DNA of 64,000 nt from JACVRW01 sp963733885 (GTDB lineage: Bacteria; Actinomycetota; Thermoleophilia; Solirubrobacterales; Thermoleophilaceae): NCBI GenBank assembly GCA_963733885.1, contig CAVTES010000003.1, positions 71,545-135,544 on the forward strand, given 5' to 3'. Made by a program: the position numbers and the translations under genes. This document shows, piece by piece, positions 8,316-16,139 of the stretch (its first letter is position 1; each line of letters begins with the position of its first letter). The notes beneath the pieces are model-generated. The model was not told the origin of the DNA, did not search any database, and saw only the letters and a program-made list of their open reading frames with translations.

Positions 8316-9545
8316 ATGGAGGTCGCCGCCGCCACGCGCACTCGCCGCCCGCCGGCCTGGCTCGCCGGCCTCGCGCCCGTCATCGTGCTCGCGGTGGCGA
8401 TCGGGCTGTTCGTGGCGCTCGACGCGCCCGGGCTCGACCGGATCGGCGTGCCGGAGGAGGAGCTCACTGTCGAGCGGACCGTTCTCGAGCCCGGCCTGAT
8501 CGAGCTCCACCTGCGAAACGACGGCGCCGACCCGGTTCGGATCGAGCAGGCCATCGTGAACGACGGCTTCGCCTCGTTCACCCAGACGAACGAGGAGGTC
8601 GGGCGGCTGGCCGCAACCGAGGTGGACGTGCGGTACCCGTGGATCGAGGGGCAGGCCTACGAGGTGATCCTGCTCACCTCGACGGGCGGCACGATCGACC
8701 ACGCGATCGATGTGGCCGTCGAGACGCCGGACGCGGACCTCGGCTTCTACGGGTTGATGGCGCTGATCGGCATCTATGTGGGCGTGATCCCGGTCGCCAT
8801 AGGCATGCTGTGGCTGCCCTGGGTGCGCAGCGTCGACGCCCGCTGGATCCGCTTCCTGCTCGCTTTCACGATCGGCCTGCTCGCCTTCCTCGGAATCGAC
8901 GCGCTGCTCGAAGGCAGCGAGCTCGCCGGGGCCGGCCCCGCGGCGCTGGGCGGCGGTGCGCTCGTCTGGCTGGGGGCGGTGGGCGCCTACCTGGTGCTGT
9001 CTGGCGTCGACGGCTGGCTTCGCGGGCGCCGGGACCGCGTCGAGGGCGGCGGCGCGGAGGACGCGCCGGGGCGGTCCTCGTCGCCGGCCGAGGCATCCGC
9101 TTGGCGCGCCGCGTTCCTCGTGGCGCTCGGCATCGGGCTCCACAACCTGGGCGAGGGGCTCGCGATCGGCTCCGCGTACGCCGTGGGGTCGCTCGCGCTG
9201 GGAGCGGCGCTGGTGGTCGGGTTCGCGCTCCACAACACCACCGAGGGCCTCGCCATCGTCGCCCCGACGGCGAAGGAACGGATCTCGCTCGGCCGGCTCG
9301 CCCTGCTCGGCCTGCTCGCCGGGGCGCCCGCGGTGCTCGGCGCTTGGGTCGGCGCCTCGGCCTTCCATCCCAGCGTCGCGGCGCTCCTGTTCGGGGTCGG
9401 CGCGGGCGCCATCGCACAGGTGATCGTGCAGATCCTGCCGCAGGTGCGCGAGCGCGACGGTCGGCTGCTCAGCCCGCTCGTGTGTGCGGGCCTCCTCACC
9501 GGCCTGCTCGTCATGTATGCCACCGGACTCCTGGTGAGCGTCTGA
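8316..9545 (+). CDS. ZIP-family divalent metal transporter with extra N-terminal beta domain
   Basis: 409 residues. Residues ~18-35 form a first membrane segment. They are followed by ~100 residues of soluble, beta-rich sequence (LTVERTVLEPGLIELHLRND, TSTGGTIDHAIDVAVETP) that looks cupredoxin-like but lacks a clear metal site. The C-terminal part has about seven hydrophobic segments with the two ZIP signatures GLHNLGEGLAIG (~residue 275) and ALHNTTEGLAIVAP (~residue 305), whose His/Glu residues form the transport site. Such proteins move Zn, Fe or Mn into the cytoplasm. It lies 28 nt after the multicopper oxidase and its stop overlaps the ATG of the repressor gene by 1 nt, indicating one operon. 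Confidence 0.85.
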   Translation: MEVAAATRTRRPPAWLAGLAPVIVLAVAIGLFVALDAPGLDRIGVPEEELTVERTVLEPGLIELHLRNDGADPVRIEQAIVNDGFASFTQTNEEVGRLAATEVDVRYPWIEGQAYEVILLTSTGGTIDHAIDVAVETPDADLGFYGLMALIGIYVGVIPVAIGMLWLPWVRSVDARWIRFLLAFTIGLLAFLGIDALLEGSELAGAGPAALGGGALVWLGAVGAYLVLSGVDGWLRGRRDRVEGGGAEDAPGRSSSPAEASAWRAAFLVALGIGLHNLGEGLAIGSAYAVGSLALGAALVVGFALHNTTEGLAIVAPTAKERISLGRLALLGLLAGAPAVLGAWVGASAFHPSVAALLFGVGAGAIAQVIVQILPQVRERDGRLLSPLVCAGLLTGLLVMYATGLLVSV

Positions 9546-10222
9546 TGGCGGTCCGGCCGGAGATCTCGGACGCCGTCCAGGATTACTCGAAGGCGATCTG
9601 GTCGCTCGCCCAGCGCAGCACCGAGCCCGTCTCTACCTCGTCCATCGCGGAGCGGCTCGACGTGTCACCCGCGTCGGCCTCGGCCATGGTCAAGCGGCTC
9701 GAGTCGATCGGCCTGGCCACGCGCGAGCCCTACCACGGGGTGCGGCTCACGCACGCCGGCGAGCGGGTTGCGCTCGAGGTGCTCCGCCACCACCGCCTGC
9801 TCGAGCTCTACCTCGCCGAGGCGCTCGGCATGTCCTGGGACCGGGTGCACGAGGAGGCGGAGGTGCTCGAGCACGCCATCTCGCCCCAGCTCTCCGAGCT
9901 GATCGCGGCAAAGCTCGGCAATCCGACGCACGACCCGCACGGCGACCCGATCCCCACCGCCAACGGCGAGATCGACGAGGTGCCGACCCGCGCGCTGGCC
10001 GAGCTGGGGGCGGGGGACAGGGGCCGCTTCACACGCGTCTCCGACTCCAACTCGGACATGCTCCGCTACCTCTCGGAGCGGGGCATCGGCCCCGGCGACG
10101 AGTTGGAGTGCGTCGGGCGGGAGCCGTTCGGCGGGCCGCTGACCGTGCGCGCTAACGGCCGCGAGCACGCGCTCGGGGACCTCCTGGCCAGGGCCATGCG
10201 CGTGGAGCCGGTGGGTGGCTGA
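9545..10222 (+). CDS. MntR/DtxR-family metal-dependent transcriptional repressor
   Basis: 225 residues. The N-terminal winged helix is visible (VSTSSIAERLDVSPASASAMVKRLE), followed by a dimerisation and metal-binding domain (HHRLLELYLAEALGMSWDRVHEEAEVLEHAIS, with the Glu/His ligands of DtxR/MntR). The C-terminal FeoA/SH3-like domain (ERGIGPGDELECVGREPFGG) makes it the three-domain DtxR form. It is the last gene of the oxidase-transporter-repressor operon and probably binds the palindrome at 7212-7231 when loaded with Mn(II) or Fe(II). The ATG overlaps the preceding stop (TGATG). Confidence 0.9.
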   Translation: MAVRPEISDAVQDYSKAIWSLAQRSTEPVSTSSIAERLDVSPASASAMVKRLESIGLATREPYHGVRLTHAGERVALEVLRHHRLLELYLAEALGMSWDRVHEEAEVLEHAISPQLSELIAAKLGNPTHDPHGDPIPTANGEIDEVPTRALAELGAGDRGRFTRVSDSNSDMLRYLSERGIGPGDELECVGREPFGGPLTVRANGREHALGDLLARAMRVEPVGG

Positions 10223-10246
10223 GCGGCGCCGGTAGGGTTCCGCCCG

Positions 10247-10609
10247 ATGCCGCTCGCCGACGACTTCCAGGCGGTGGTGGACTCGCTCCCGCCGGACTGG
10301 ACCAACCTCGAGCTGGACCTGCGGATCTTCGACGAGGACCGCTACGTCGAGGCCGCCACGCTGCTCACCCAGATCAACGCCATGCCCTACTCGAAGCACG
10401 ACTGGCACTGGCGCCTGCGCGCGGCGCACGAGTTCGGCCATGCGGCGGCCGCGGAGACCGTGCGCGGCACGCTCGCCCTGCTCGACAACCTGGGCATCGA
10501 GGGCGAGCTGGCCGTACGCGAGGCGCGCTCCGGGCGGGTCGAGGTCGTGCAGATGTGGGGGCGGCCCGAGTCGGTGCGCCAGGAGTTCCGCCGCCGTAGG
10601 GTGCAGTAG
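10247..10609 (+). CDS. Conserved-looking hypothetical protein
   Basis: 120 residues, soluble. It starts MPLADDFQAVVDSLPPDWTN and ends basic (RQEFRRRRVQ). No motif that I recognise; the composition (Trp-rich YSKHDWHWRLRAAHEFGHAAAAE) and strong GC3 bias support a real gene. HEFGH resembles a zinc-binding HExxH only superficially, being two residues apart from the consensus. ATG 10247 is 8 nt after TAGGGT (10233-10238), so leaderless transcription is likely. The next small gene starts 5 nt downstream. Confidence 0.7.
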   Translation: MPLADDFQAVVDSLPPDWTNLELDLRIFDEDRYVEAATLLTQINAMPYSKHDWHWRLRAAHEFGHAAAAETVRGTLALLDNLGIEGELAVREARSGRVEVVQMWGRPESVRQEFRRRRVQ

Positions 10610-10613
10610 CGCC

Positions 10614-10919
10614 GTGGCCCGCGTGGGGCTCATCAGCCCGGATCTGCTCTTCGGCTCCAAGGTCGAGGGCGCGCTGCGCGCCGCCGGGCACGAGGTGGTG
10701 CACGGGAGCGACGGCGTGGAGGCCGTGGTGGTCGACCTGACCCAGGGCGAGGTCCCGCCGCCGCCGGAGGGCGTGCCGAGTCTCGGCTTCTACTCGCACG
10801 TCGAGCAGGACGTGCGCCAGGCGGCCGAGGCCGCCGGCTACGACCTGGTGGTGCCGCGCTCGCGCATGAACCGCGAGGGGCCGGCCCTGGTGGAGCGGCT
10901 GCTCGCCGAGAGCGCCTAG
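10614..10919 (+). CDS. Small Rossmann-like hypothetical protein
   Basis: 101 residues from GTG 10614: VARVGLISPDLLFGSKVEGA, then HEVVHGSDGVEAVVVDLTQG and GYDLVVPRSRMNREGPALVE. The alternating beta strands (VGLIS, AVVVDL, LGFYS, DLVVPRS) look like a response-regulator-like or cobalamin-binding-like alpha/beta fold, but the phospho-acceptor pattern is not clear, so no function is claimed. It follows the previous gene by 4 nt. Its TAG shares the sequence CTAG (10916-10919) with the stop codon of the convergent gene. Confidence 0.7.
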   Translation: MARVGLISPDLLFGSKVEGALRAAGHEVVHGSDGVEAVVVDLTQGEVPPPPEGVPSLGFYSHVEQDVRQAAEAAGYDLVVPRSRMNREGPALVERLLAESA

Positions 10920-11851
10920 GGGACCTCCGTAGGGAAGGCGCTCTCCACGTCGGGGGGCCGCTGGAGGATGCCGAAGCGGGCGTCGAACTCGGCCCACTCC
11001 TCGAGCTCGGCGCGGTCGAGCCGGATCGGAGGGCGCAGCGCCGACGCCACCGCCCTGAGCTGAGCGCGCACCAGCCGCTCGTCGGCGCTGGACGCGTCCA
11101 CCAGCGCGGCGACCGCCGGCTCCGGATCCGCCAGCGCGGCCCGGGTGCCGGTCGCGAGCGTGGCCAGCAGCTTCGCGATCGTCTCCGTCCGCTCGCGGAG
11201 CGTCGCGCGCTCCGTCACCAACACCAGCTCGGGGTAGCGCGGCGCACCGTAGTCGTCCACGCGGAACTCGCGCGTGGGCACGCCCTGCTCGCGGAGCGCC
11301 ACGCCCTCCGCGTTCCAGAACGAGACCACAGCGTCGACCCGCCGTGCGACCAGGCTCGGGACGGCCGAGAAGCCGATTGTCACGCGCTCGACGTGGTCGA
11401 AGTCGCCACCGTCGTCCTCCACGACGGCGCGGAGCACAGCGTCGTCTGAGGGCAGGCCGGTCACGCCCACACGGCGCCCCTCCAGGTCCCGCGGCCGGCG
11501 CACCTCCCCGCGGCGCGCGATCACGGCGGCAAGCGGGCGCTGCACGAGCGCGCCGACCCCCACGAGGTCGCTCCCCTTTTGGCGGGCCAGCCCCAGGTCG
11601 TGGATGTCCACCACCGAGACGTCGGCGCGGCCCGCGGCCAGCAGTTTGAGCGAGTCGGTCGAGGCCGACGGCACGCGCACGCGAAGGTCGAGGTCCCGAC
11701 GGGAATCGAGGTCGTCGGCCAGCGCCGCGTAGATGCCCGCGTGCACCGCGTTCGGCTGGAAGTCCAGCGCCAATGTGACCTCATCGCTCCCTCCGTCGCC
11801 GCAGGCGGCGAGCGAAATCGACGCGGCCAGCACGAGAAGGATCCTCAACAC
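10916..11851 (-). CDS. ABC-type substrate-binding lipoprotein, NMT1/THI5 or SsuA/NrtA type
   Basis: 311 residues from GTG 11849-11851. The lipoprotein signal is VLRILLVLAASISLAACG (lipobox LAAC). The mature part has LDFQPNAVHAGIYAALADD, typical of the NMT1/THI5-like family that binds hydroxymethylpyrimidine-type thiamine precursors (related ones bind nitrate, sulfonates or taurine), plus DVSVVDIHDLGLARQKG and EGRRVGVTGLPSDD. No permease or ATPase gene is adjacent. TAGGGT lies 8 nt before the GTG (11860-11865, minus strand): leaderless. A longer upstream ATG in frame (12181) overlaps the aquaporin gene and is not credible. Confidence 0.82.
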   Translation of the reverse strand: MLRILLVLAASISLAACGDGGSDEVTLALDFQPNAVHAGIYAALADDLDSRRDLDLRVRVPSASTDSLKLLAAGRADVSVVDIHDLGLARQKGSDLVGVGALVQRPLAAVIARRGEVRRPRDLEGRRVGVTGLPSDDAVLRAVVEDDGGDFDHVERVTIGFSAVPSLVARRVDAVVSFWNAEGVALREQGVPTREFRVDDYGAPRYPELVLVTERATLRERTETIAKLLATLATGTRAALADPEPAVAALVDASSADERLVRAQLRAVASALRPPIRLDRAELEEWAEFDARFGILQRPPDVESAFPTEVP

Positions 11852-11900
11852 GGCGTCGAACCCTAAGGGGGAGCCATTTCGCCACTCAGGAGGTCGCAGG

Positions 11901-12647
11901 GTGCAGGATCGCGGGCCCGCCGCATATCTGGCCGAGTTCATCGGCACGCTGATGCTCGTCTTCTTCATCTGCGCGGTCGTCTCGCTGTACGGGCCCGAGC
12001 CGTCGCAGGCGAACCCGAACCCGTTCATCGACTTCTCGGTGATCGGGCTCGTGCACGTGCTGGTCCTGTTCGTTCTGATCCAGACCCTTGCCGTCGTCTC
12101 AGGCGCGCACTTCAACCCCGCTGTGACCGCGGCGATGACCGCGCTCCGCCAGATCAAGGTCGCGGACGCGGGCATCTTCATCCTCGCCCAGTTGGCCGGC
12201 GCCGTGGCCGGGGCGCTGCTCGTGAAGGGGATCCTCCTCGACGAGGGCGAGGCGGAGAACTACGGCACCCCGGCAGTGTCCGACCTGCTCGATGGAGCGA
12301 TCCTCGGGGGAATGGTCGTGGAGGCGATCGGCACCTTCTTCCTGATGTGGGCCATCATCGGCGTGGCGGTCAACCCCCGCGCGACCGCGGAGTGGGCAGG
12401 GCTTGCGATCGGCGGCGCGCTCGGCATGGGCGTGATGGTGCTCGCGCCGCTGACCGGCGCCGGCTTCAACCCGGCGCGCAGCTTCGGGCCGGCGCTCGTG
12501 TCCGGCGCGTGGGGCGGAGCCGACACGTTCCTGGTCGTATACGTGGTCGGTCCGGTGGTGGGCGCGCTCGTCGCCGCCGTCCTCTACTTCCAGATCTTCA
12601 TCGCGCCCGGGAAGAAGGGCGTGGGCGGGGTGGAGCCGGTCGGGTAA
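11901..12647 (+). CDS. MIP-family aquaporin / glycerol channel
   Basis: 248 residues from GTG 11901, preceded by AGGAGGTCGCAGG. Two NPA loops are present: AHFNPAVTAAMTA (first half) and GFNPARSFGPALV (second half). Six hydrophobic segments fit the aquaporin fold. The sequence after the second NPA (NPARSFGPA) resembles water-selective aquaporins more than GlpF (NPARD), but selectivity-filter residues cannot be placed safely by eye. The first helix is AYLAEFIGTLMLVFFICAVV. It is transcribed divergently from the binding lipoprotein gene. Confidence 0.9.
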   Translation: MQDRGPAAYLAEFIGTLMLVFFICAVVSLYGPEPSQANPNPFIDFSVIGLVHVLVLFVLIQTLAVVSGAHFNPAVTAAMTALRQIKVADAGIFILAQLAGAVAGALLVKGILLDEGEAENYGTPAVSDLLDGAILGGMVVEAIGTFFLMWAIIGVAVNPRATAEWAGLAIGGALGMGVMVLAPLTGAGFNPARSFGPALVSGAWGGADTFLVVYVVGPVVGALVAAVLYFQIFIAPGKKGVGGVEPVG

Positions 12648-12672
12648 AGCCGCTCCGTAGACTCGGCGGTGA

Positions 12673-14862
12673 ATGCGCCGGATCACCTTCTCGCGCAACT
12701 TCACCCTCTCGCTGTCGCGCACGTGCCAGTGCTACTGCAAGTACTGCGCCTTCGCGACGCACCGGGCCCACCTGTACGCCCCCGATGAGGTCGAGCGGCT
12801 GATCGACGACGCCGCCCGGCGCGGCGCCAAGGAGCTGCTCGTGCTGACCGGCGAGCGGCCGGAGGTGAACGAGGAGGTCGCGGCGCGGCTCGCCTCGTAC
12901 GGGCACGCGGACTTCACGTCGTACGTGGCGTGGGTGTGCGAGCGGGCGCTCGAGCGGGGACTGCTGCCGCACACGAACGTCGGCGTGCTGTCCGCCGCGG
13001 ACCTGGGCCGGTTGCGCGAGGTCTCGGCCTCGCAGGGGCTGATGCTCGAGTCGGTCAACCCCGACCTGGTGGTGCACCAGGGCTCGCCGACGAAGCACCC
13101 GTCGGTGCGCCTGCGGATGCTCCGCGAGGCCGGGGAGCTGCGCATCCCCTTCACGAGCGGCATCCTCGTGGGTGTGGGGGAGACGCCGGAAGAGCGCGTG
13201 GAGGCGCTCGCGGCGCTCGCGGAGGTGCACGCCGAGTACGGCCACCTGCAGGAGGTGATCCTGCAGAACTTCGTGCCGCACCCGCGCTACTACGGCGCCG
13301 AGCCTGCCGAGATCGCGGACCAGGCGCAGCGCGAAGAACGGCACGGCGAGCCGGCCGCGATGCCCGTCTGGGCCGACCCCGTGTCGCTCGACGACATGCG
13401 TGCGCTCGTGCGCGAGTGCCGGCGGCTGATGCCGGACGTGGGCGTGCAGATCCCGCCCAACCTGTCGGACTGGTGGCTGCCGCTCGTGGCGGAGGGCGCC
13501 ACCGACCTGGGCGGCCTCTCCGCAAACGGCGACCACATCTCGCCCGAGCATCCGTTCCCGTCGGTGCACCGGATGCGGAAGGAGCTCGCCCCGCGCGGCT
13601 ACGCGCTCACCGAGCGGCTCTGCGTGTACCCGCAGTACATGGACCCGGCGTGGCTCGAGCAGGGCGTGCTCGACACGATCAAGCTGCGCTTCTGGAGCTT
13701 CATCCCGCGGCGCGGCTCGGGGCGGCGCGAGGAGCGGCCGATCCGCCGTGATCTCGTGGCCGGCGCCGTCGCGCGCGGCCGGGACGGCGTGACCCTCTCG
13801 GCGGAGGAGCTCACCGCGCTGTTCGGTGAGACACGCCCCGAGGCGATCGAGGACATGCGCCAGGCGGCCGACGAGCTGCGTGCCGAGCTGGCCGGCGACA
13901 CCGTGACGTTCGTCGTGAATCGCAACATCAACGTCTCGAACGTGTGCACGGTTGGGTGCGCGTTCTGCGGATTCGGCCAGGGGCGCCGCTCGCCGGACGC
14001 GTACGAGCACTCGGAGGCGGAGTTCGAGCGCCGCGTGGAGGAGGCGGTGGAGTTCGGCGCCACCGAGATCTGCATGCAGTCGGGGATCCACCCCGACTGG
14101 ACGATCGAGGACTACCTCGGCTGGCTGCGGCTCGCGAAGCGGTTCGCGCCGGAGATCCATCTGCACGCGTACTCGCCGATGGAGGTGGACGCGATGGCGG
14201 GCTCGCTGCCCCTCGGCGAGGTGTTCGCGCGGCTGCGCGACGCGGGGCTCGGCTCCACGCCCGGCACGGCGGCGGAGGTGCTCCACGACGGCGTGCGCCA
14301 GCGGATCTCGCCCAACAAGCTGCCGGTGGCGCGCTGGATCGAGGTGATCGAGGCCTGCCACGCCGCGGGGCTGCGGTCCACGGTCACCGTCATGTTCGGT
14401 CACATCGAAGAGCCCTGGGAGCTCGCAGAGCACATGCGGGTGGTGCGTGAGCTTCAGGAGCGCACGGGCGGGTTCACCGAGTTCGTGCCGCTGTCGTTCA
14501 TTCCATTCCACACGCTGCTCGGGCGCACCCATGGGATCGAGCCGATCTCTCGCAACGAGAACCTGAAGCACACGGCGGCGTTCCGGCTGGCGCTCGGGAA
14601 GACGATCCCGAGCCTCCAGGCGAGCTGGGTGAAGATGGGGCTGGACGCGGCGACCGAGTCGCTGCGCTGGGGCGTGAACGACCTCGGCGGGACGCTGATG
14701 GAGGAGTCGATCTCGCGGATGGCCGGCTCCGAGCACGGCGTGCGGCTCGAGCCCGAGCAGCTCGTGGCGGCCGCCCACGCCGCGGGCCGCCCGGCCGCGG
14801 AGCGCGACACGCTGTACGGCATCCGTCGCCGGTACGAGGTGCCGTTGGTCGCGGCCCGGTAA
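12673..14862 (+). CDS. fbiC: FbiC: CofG-CofH fused 7,8-didemethyl-8-hydroxy-5-deazariboflavin (FO) synthase
   Basis: 729 residues. Two radical-SAM halves are visible. The N-terminal CofG half has CQCYCKYC (CX3CX2C at Cys18, 22, 25); the C-terminal CofH half has NVCTVGCAFCGFGQG (CX3CX2C). Conserved CofH blocks follow: MQSGIHPDW, HAYSPMEV and GSTPGTAAEVL. Together they make FO, the F420 chromophore, from tyrosine and a flavin precursor. The fusion order (G then H) matches actinobacterial FbiC, though this protein is somewhat shorter than the mycobacterial one. ATG 12673 is 9 nt after TAGACT (12658-12663), so probably leaderless. Later F420 genes are 3-9 kb away on the minus strand. Confidence 0.95.
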   Translation: MRRITFSRNFTLSLSRTCQCYCKYCAFATHRAHLYAPDEVERLIDDAARRGAKELLVLTGERPEVNEEVAARLASYGHADFTSYVAWVCERALERGLLPHTNVGVLSAADLGRLREVSASQGLMLESVNPDLVVHQGSPTKHPSVRLRMLREAGELRIPFTSGILVGVGETPEERVEALAALAEVHAEYGHLQEVILQNFVPHPRYYGAEPAEIADQAQREERHGEPAAMPVWADPVSLDDMRALVRECRRLMPDVGVQIPPNLSDWWLPLVAEGATDLGGLSANGDHISPEHPFPSVHRMRKELAPRGYALTERLCVYPQYMDPAWLEQGVLDTIKLRFWSFIPRRGSGRREERPIRRDLVAGAVARGRDGVTLSAEELTALFGETRPEAIEDMRQAADELRAELAGDTVTFVVNRNINVSNVCTVGCAFCGFGQGRRSPDAYEHSEAEFERRVEEAVEFGATEICMQSGIHPDWTIEDYLGWLRLAKRFAPEIHLHAYSPMEVDAMAGSLPLGEVFARLRDAGLGSTPGTAAEVLHDGVRQRISPNKLPVARWIEVIEACHAAGLRSTVTVMFGHIEEPWELAEHMRVVRELQERTGGFTEFVPLSFIPFHTLLGRTHGIEPISRNENLKHTAAFRLALGKTIPSLQASWVKMGLDAATESLRWGVNDLGGTLMEESISRMAGSEHGVRLEPEQLVAAAHAAGRPAAERDTLYGIRRRYEVPLVAAR

Positions 14863-14920
14863 CACAGTTTTTGCAGGATGTTTACCGTCGTCCGGCCAAT
14901 GAGGGAGAGTCTGGAATTGC

Positions 14921-16114
14921 ATGCGCCGGCGTGAGTTCATCGGGGTCGGTGTGGGTGGCGCGGCCGCGGCGTCGCTGGGCGCGGTGTTCTGGAACGAGCT
15001 GTTCAGCGACGCTTCGTCTCGGTCGCTGGGGCGAGGGCGCGGGTACGGCCCGCTGCAGGCGCCCAACAGTCTCGGGTTCCGCCTGCCCGAGGGCTTCAGC
15101 ACACGCATCGTGGCGCGCGGCGGGGAGCCGGTGTCCGGCAGCGAGTACCGGTGGCACCTCGCCTCGGACGGGATGGCCACGTTCCCCGTCGCGGGGGGCG
15201 GCCACGTGCTCGTCTCCAACTCGGAGACGCTCGACGGCGGCGCGTCGGCGATCCGGTTCGGCGCCCGGGGCGATGCGCAGGGTGCGTATCGGATCCTTTC
15301 CGGAACCAGCTTCAACTGCTCGGGCGGCGGAACGCCGTGGGGCACCTGGCTCTCCTGCGAGGAGGTGGAGGACGGCCGGGTGTGGGAGTGCGATCCGTCC
15401 GGGAGCCGCCGCGGTGTGCCGCGCCCCGCGATGGGGACCTTCAAGCACGAGGCGGCGGCTGTGGACCCGGTGGGAAAGCGGGTCTACCTGACCGAGGACC
15501 TGGTGGACGGCGGCCTCTACCGGTTCACGCCCGCCCGCTGGCCCAGCCTCGCGCGCGGCCTTCTCGAGATCGCTCGGGTGCGCCGCGGTGGAAGGGTCGA
15601 GTGGGTCAAGGTGCCCGACGTGGCCGCGGTCCGCGAGCGCACGCGACGTCAGGTGAAGGGCAGCACCCGCTTCAAGCGCGGCGAGGGGCTCTGGCTCGAC
15701 CGGGGGACGCTGTACCTGGCCACCACTGCCGACCACCGCGTTCACGCCTACGACACCCGGCGCGAGCGCATCCGGGTGGCTTACGACGGGCTGGCCTCGC
15801 GCAGCGCGCCGCTCTTGCGGGTGGACCAGATGACCGGTTCCCGGGCGGGCGAGGTGTTCGTGTGCGAGGACATCGCGACCGACGAGATCAACATGGGCGT
15901 GATCGCGCGCGACCGCACGGTGGCGCGTTTCCTGTCGATCACGGGGCCGCAGCACCGCGGCTCGGAGCTGACCGGGGTGACCTTCGACCCGACCGGCGCG
16001 CGCATGTACGTGTCGTCGCAGCGGGCGTTCTCGAAGACCGAGCTGGCGCCCGGGCCCGGGGCGATCTACGAGATCACGGGCCCGTTCCGGAAGCCGAAGC
16101 GCCCGCGGGCCTGA
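14921..16114 (+). CDS. PhoX-like (DUF839) secreted protein
   Basis: 397 residues with a Tat-like N-terminus (MRRREFIGVGVGGAAAASLG). Hallmarks of the PhoX/DUF839 family are NCSGGGTPWGTWLSCEE and FKHEAAAVDPVGKRVYLTED, followed by YRFTPARWP and late beta-propeller blades (GRGEGLW-like FKRGEGLWLDRGTLY). Characterised PhoX enzymes are Ca/Fe-dependent alkaline phosphatases; phosphatase activity here is inferred only from the family. Start ATG 14921, with GAGGGAGAG about 13 nt upstream. It follows fbiC by 58 nt. Confidence 0.82.
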   Translation: MRRREFIGVGVGGAAAASLGAVFWNELFSDASSRSLGRGRGYGPLQAPNSLGFRLPEGFSTRIVARGGEPVSGSEYRWHLASDGMATFPVAGGGHVLVSNSETLDGGASAIRFGARGDAQGAYRILSGTSFNCSGGGTPWGTWLSCEEVEDGRVWECDPSGSRRGVPRPAMGTFKHEAAAVDPVGKRVYLTEDLVDGGLYRFTPARWPSLARGLLEIARVRRGGRVEWVKVPDVAAVRERTRRQVKGSTRFKRGEGLWLDRGTLYLATTADHRVHAYDTRRERIRVAYDGLASRSAPLLRVDQMTGSRAGEVFVCEDIATDEINMGVIARDRTVARFLSITGPQHRGSELTGVTFDPTGARMYVSSQRAFSKTELAPGPGAIYEITGPFRKPKRPRA

Positions 16115-16139
16115 ACTCAGTCAGGCCCCGACCCAGCGG

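Noticed and set aside
10422..10440. HEFGH in the 10247 hypothetical protein as a zinc protease motif
   Set aside because: It fits HEXXH literally, but there is no third ligand or known family context, and the protein is only 120 residues; left as hypothetical.
12598..15444. 948-residue open frame on the minus strand
   Set aside because: It is antisense to fbiC and PhoX-like genes, is rich in His/Arg/Pro with no motif, and arises from the GC3 bias of the real genes.
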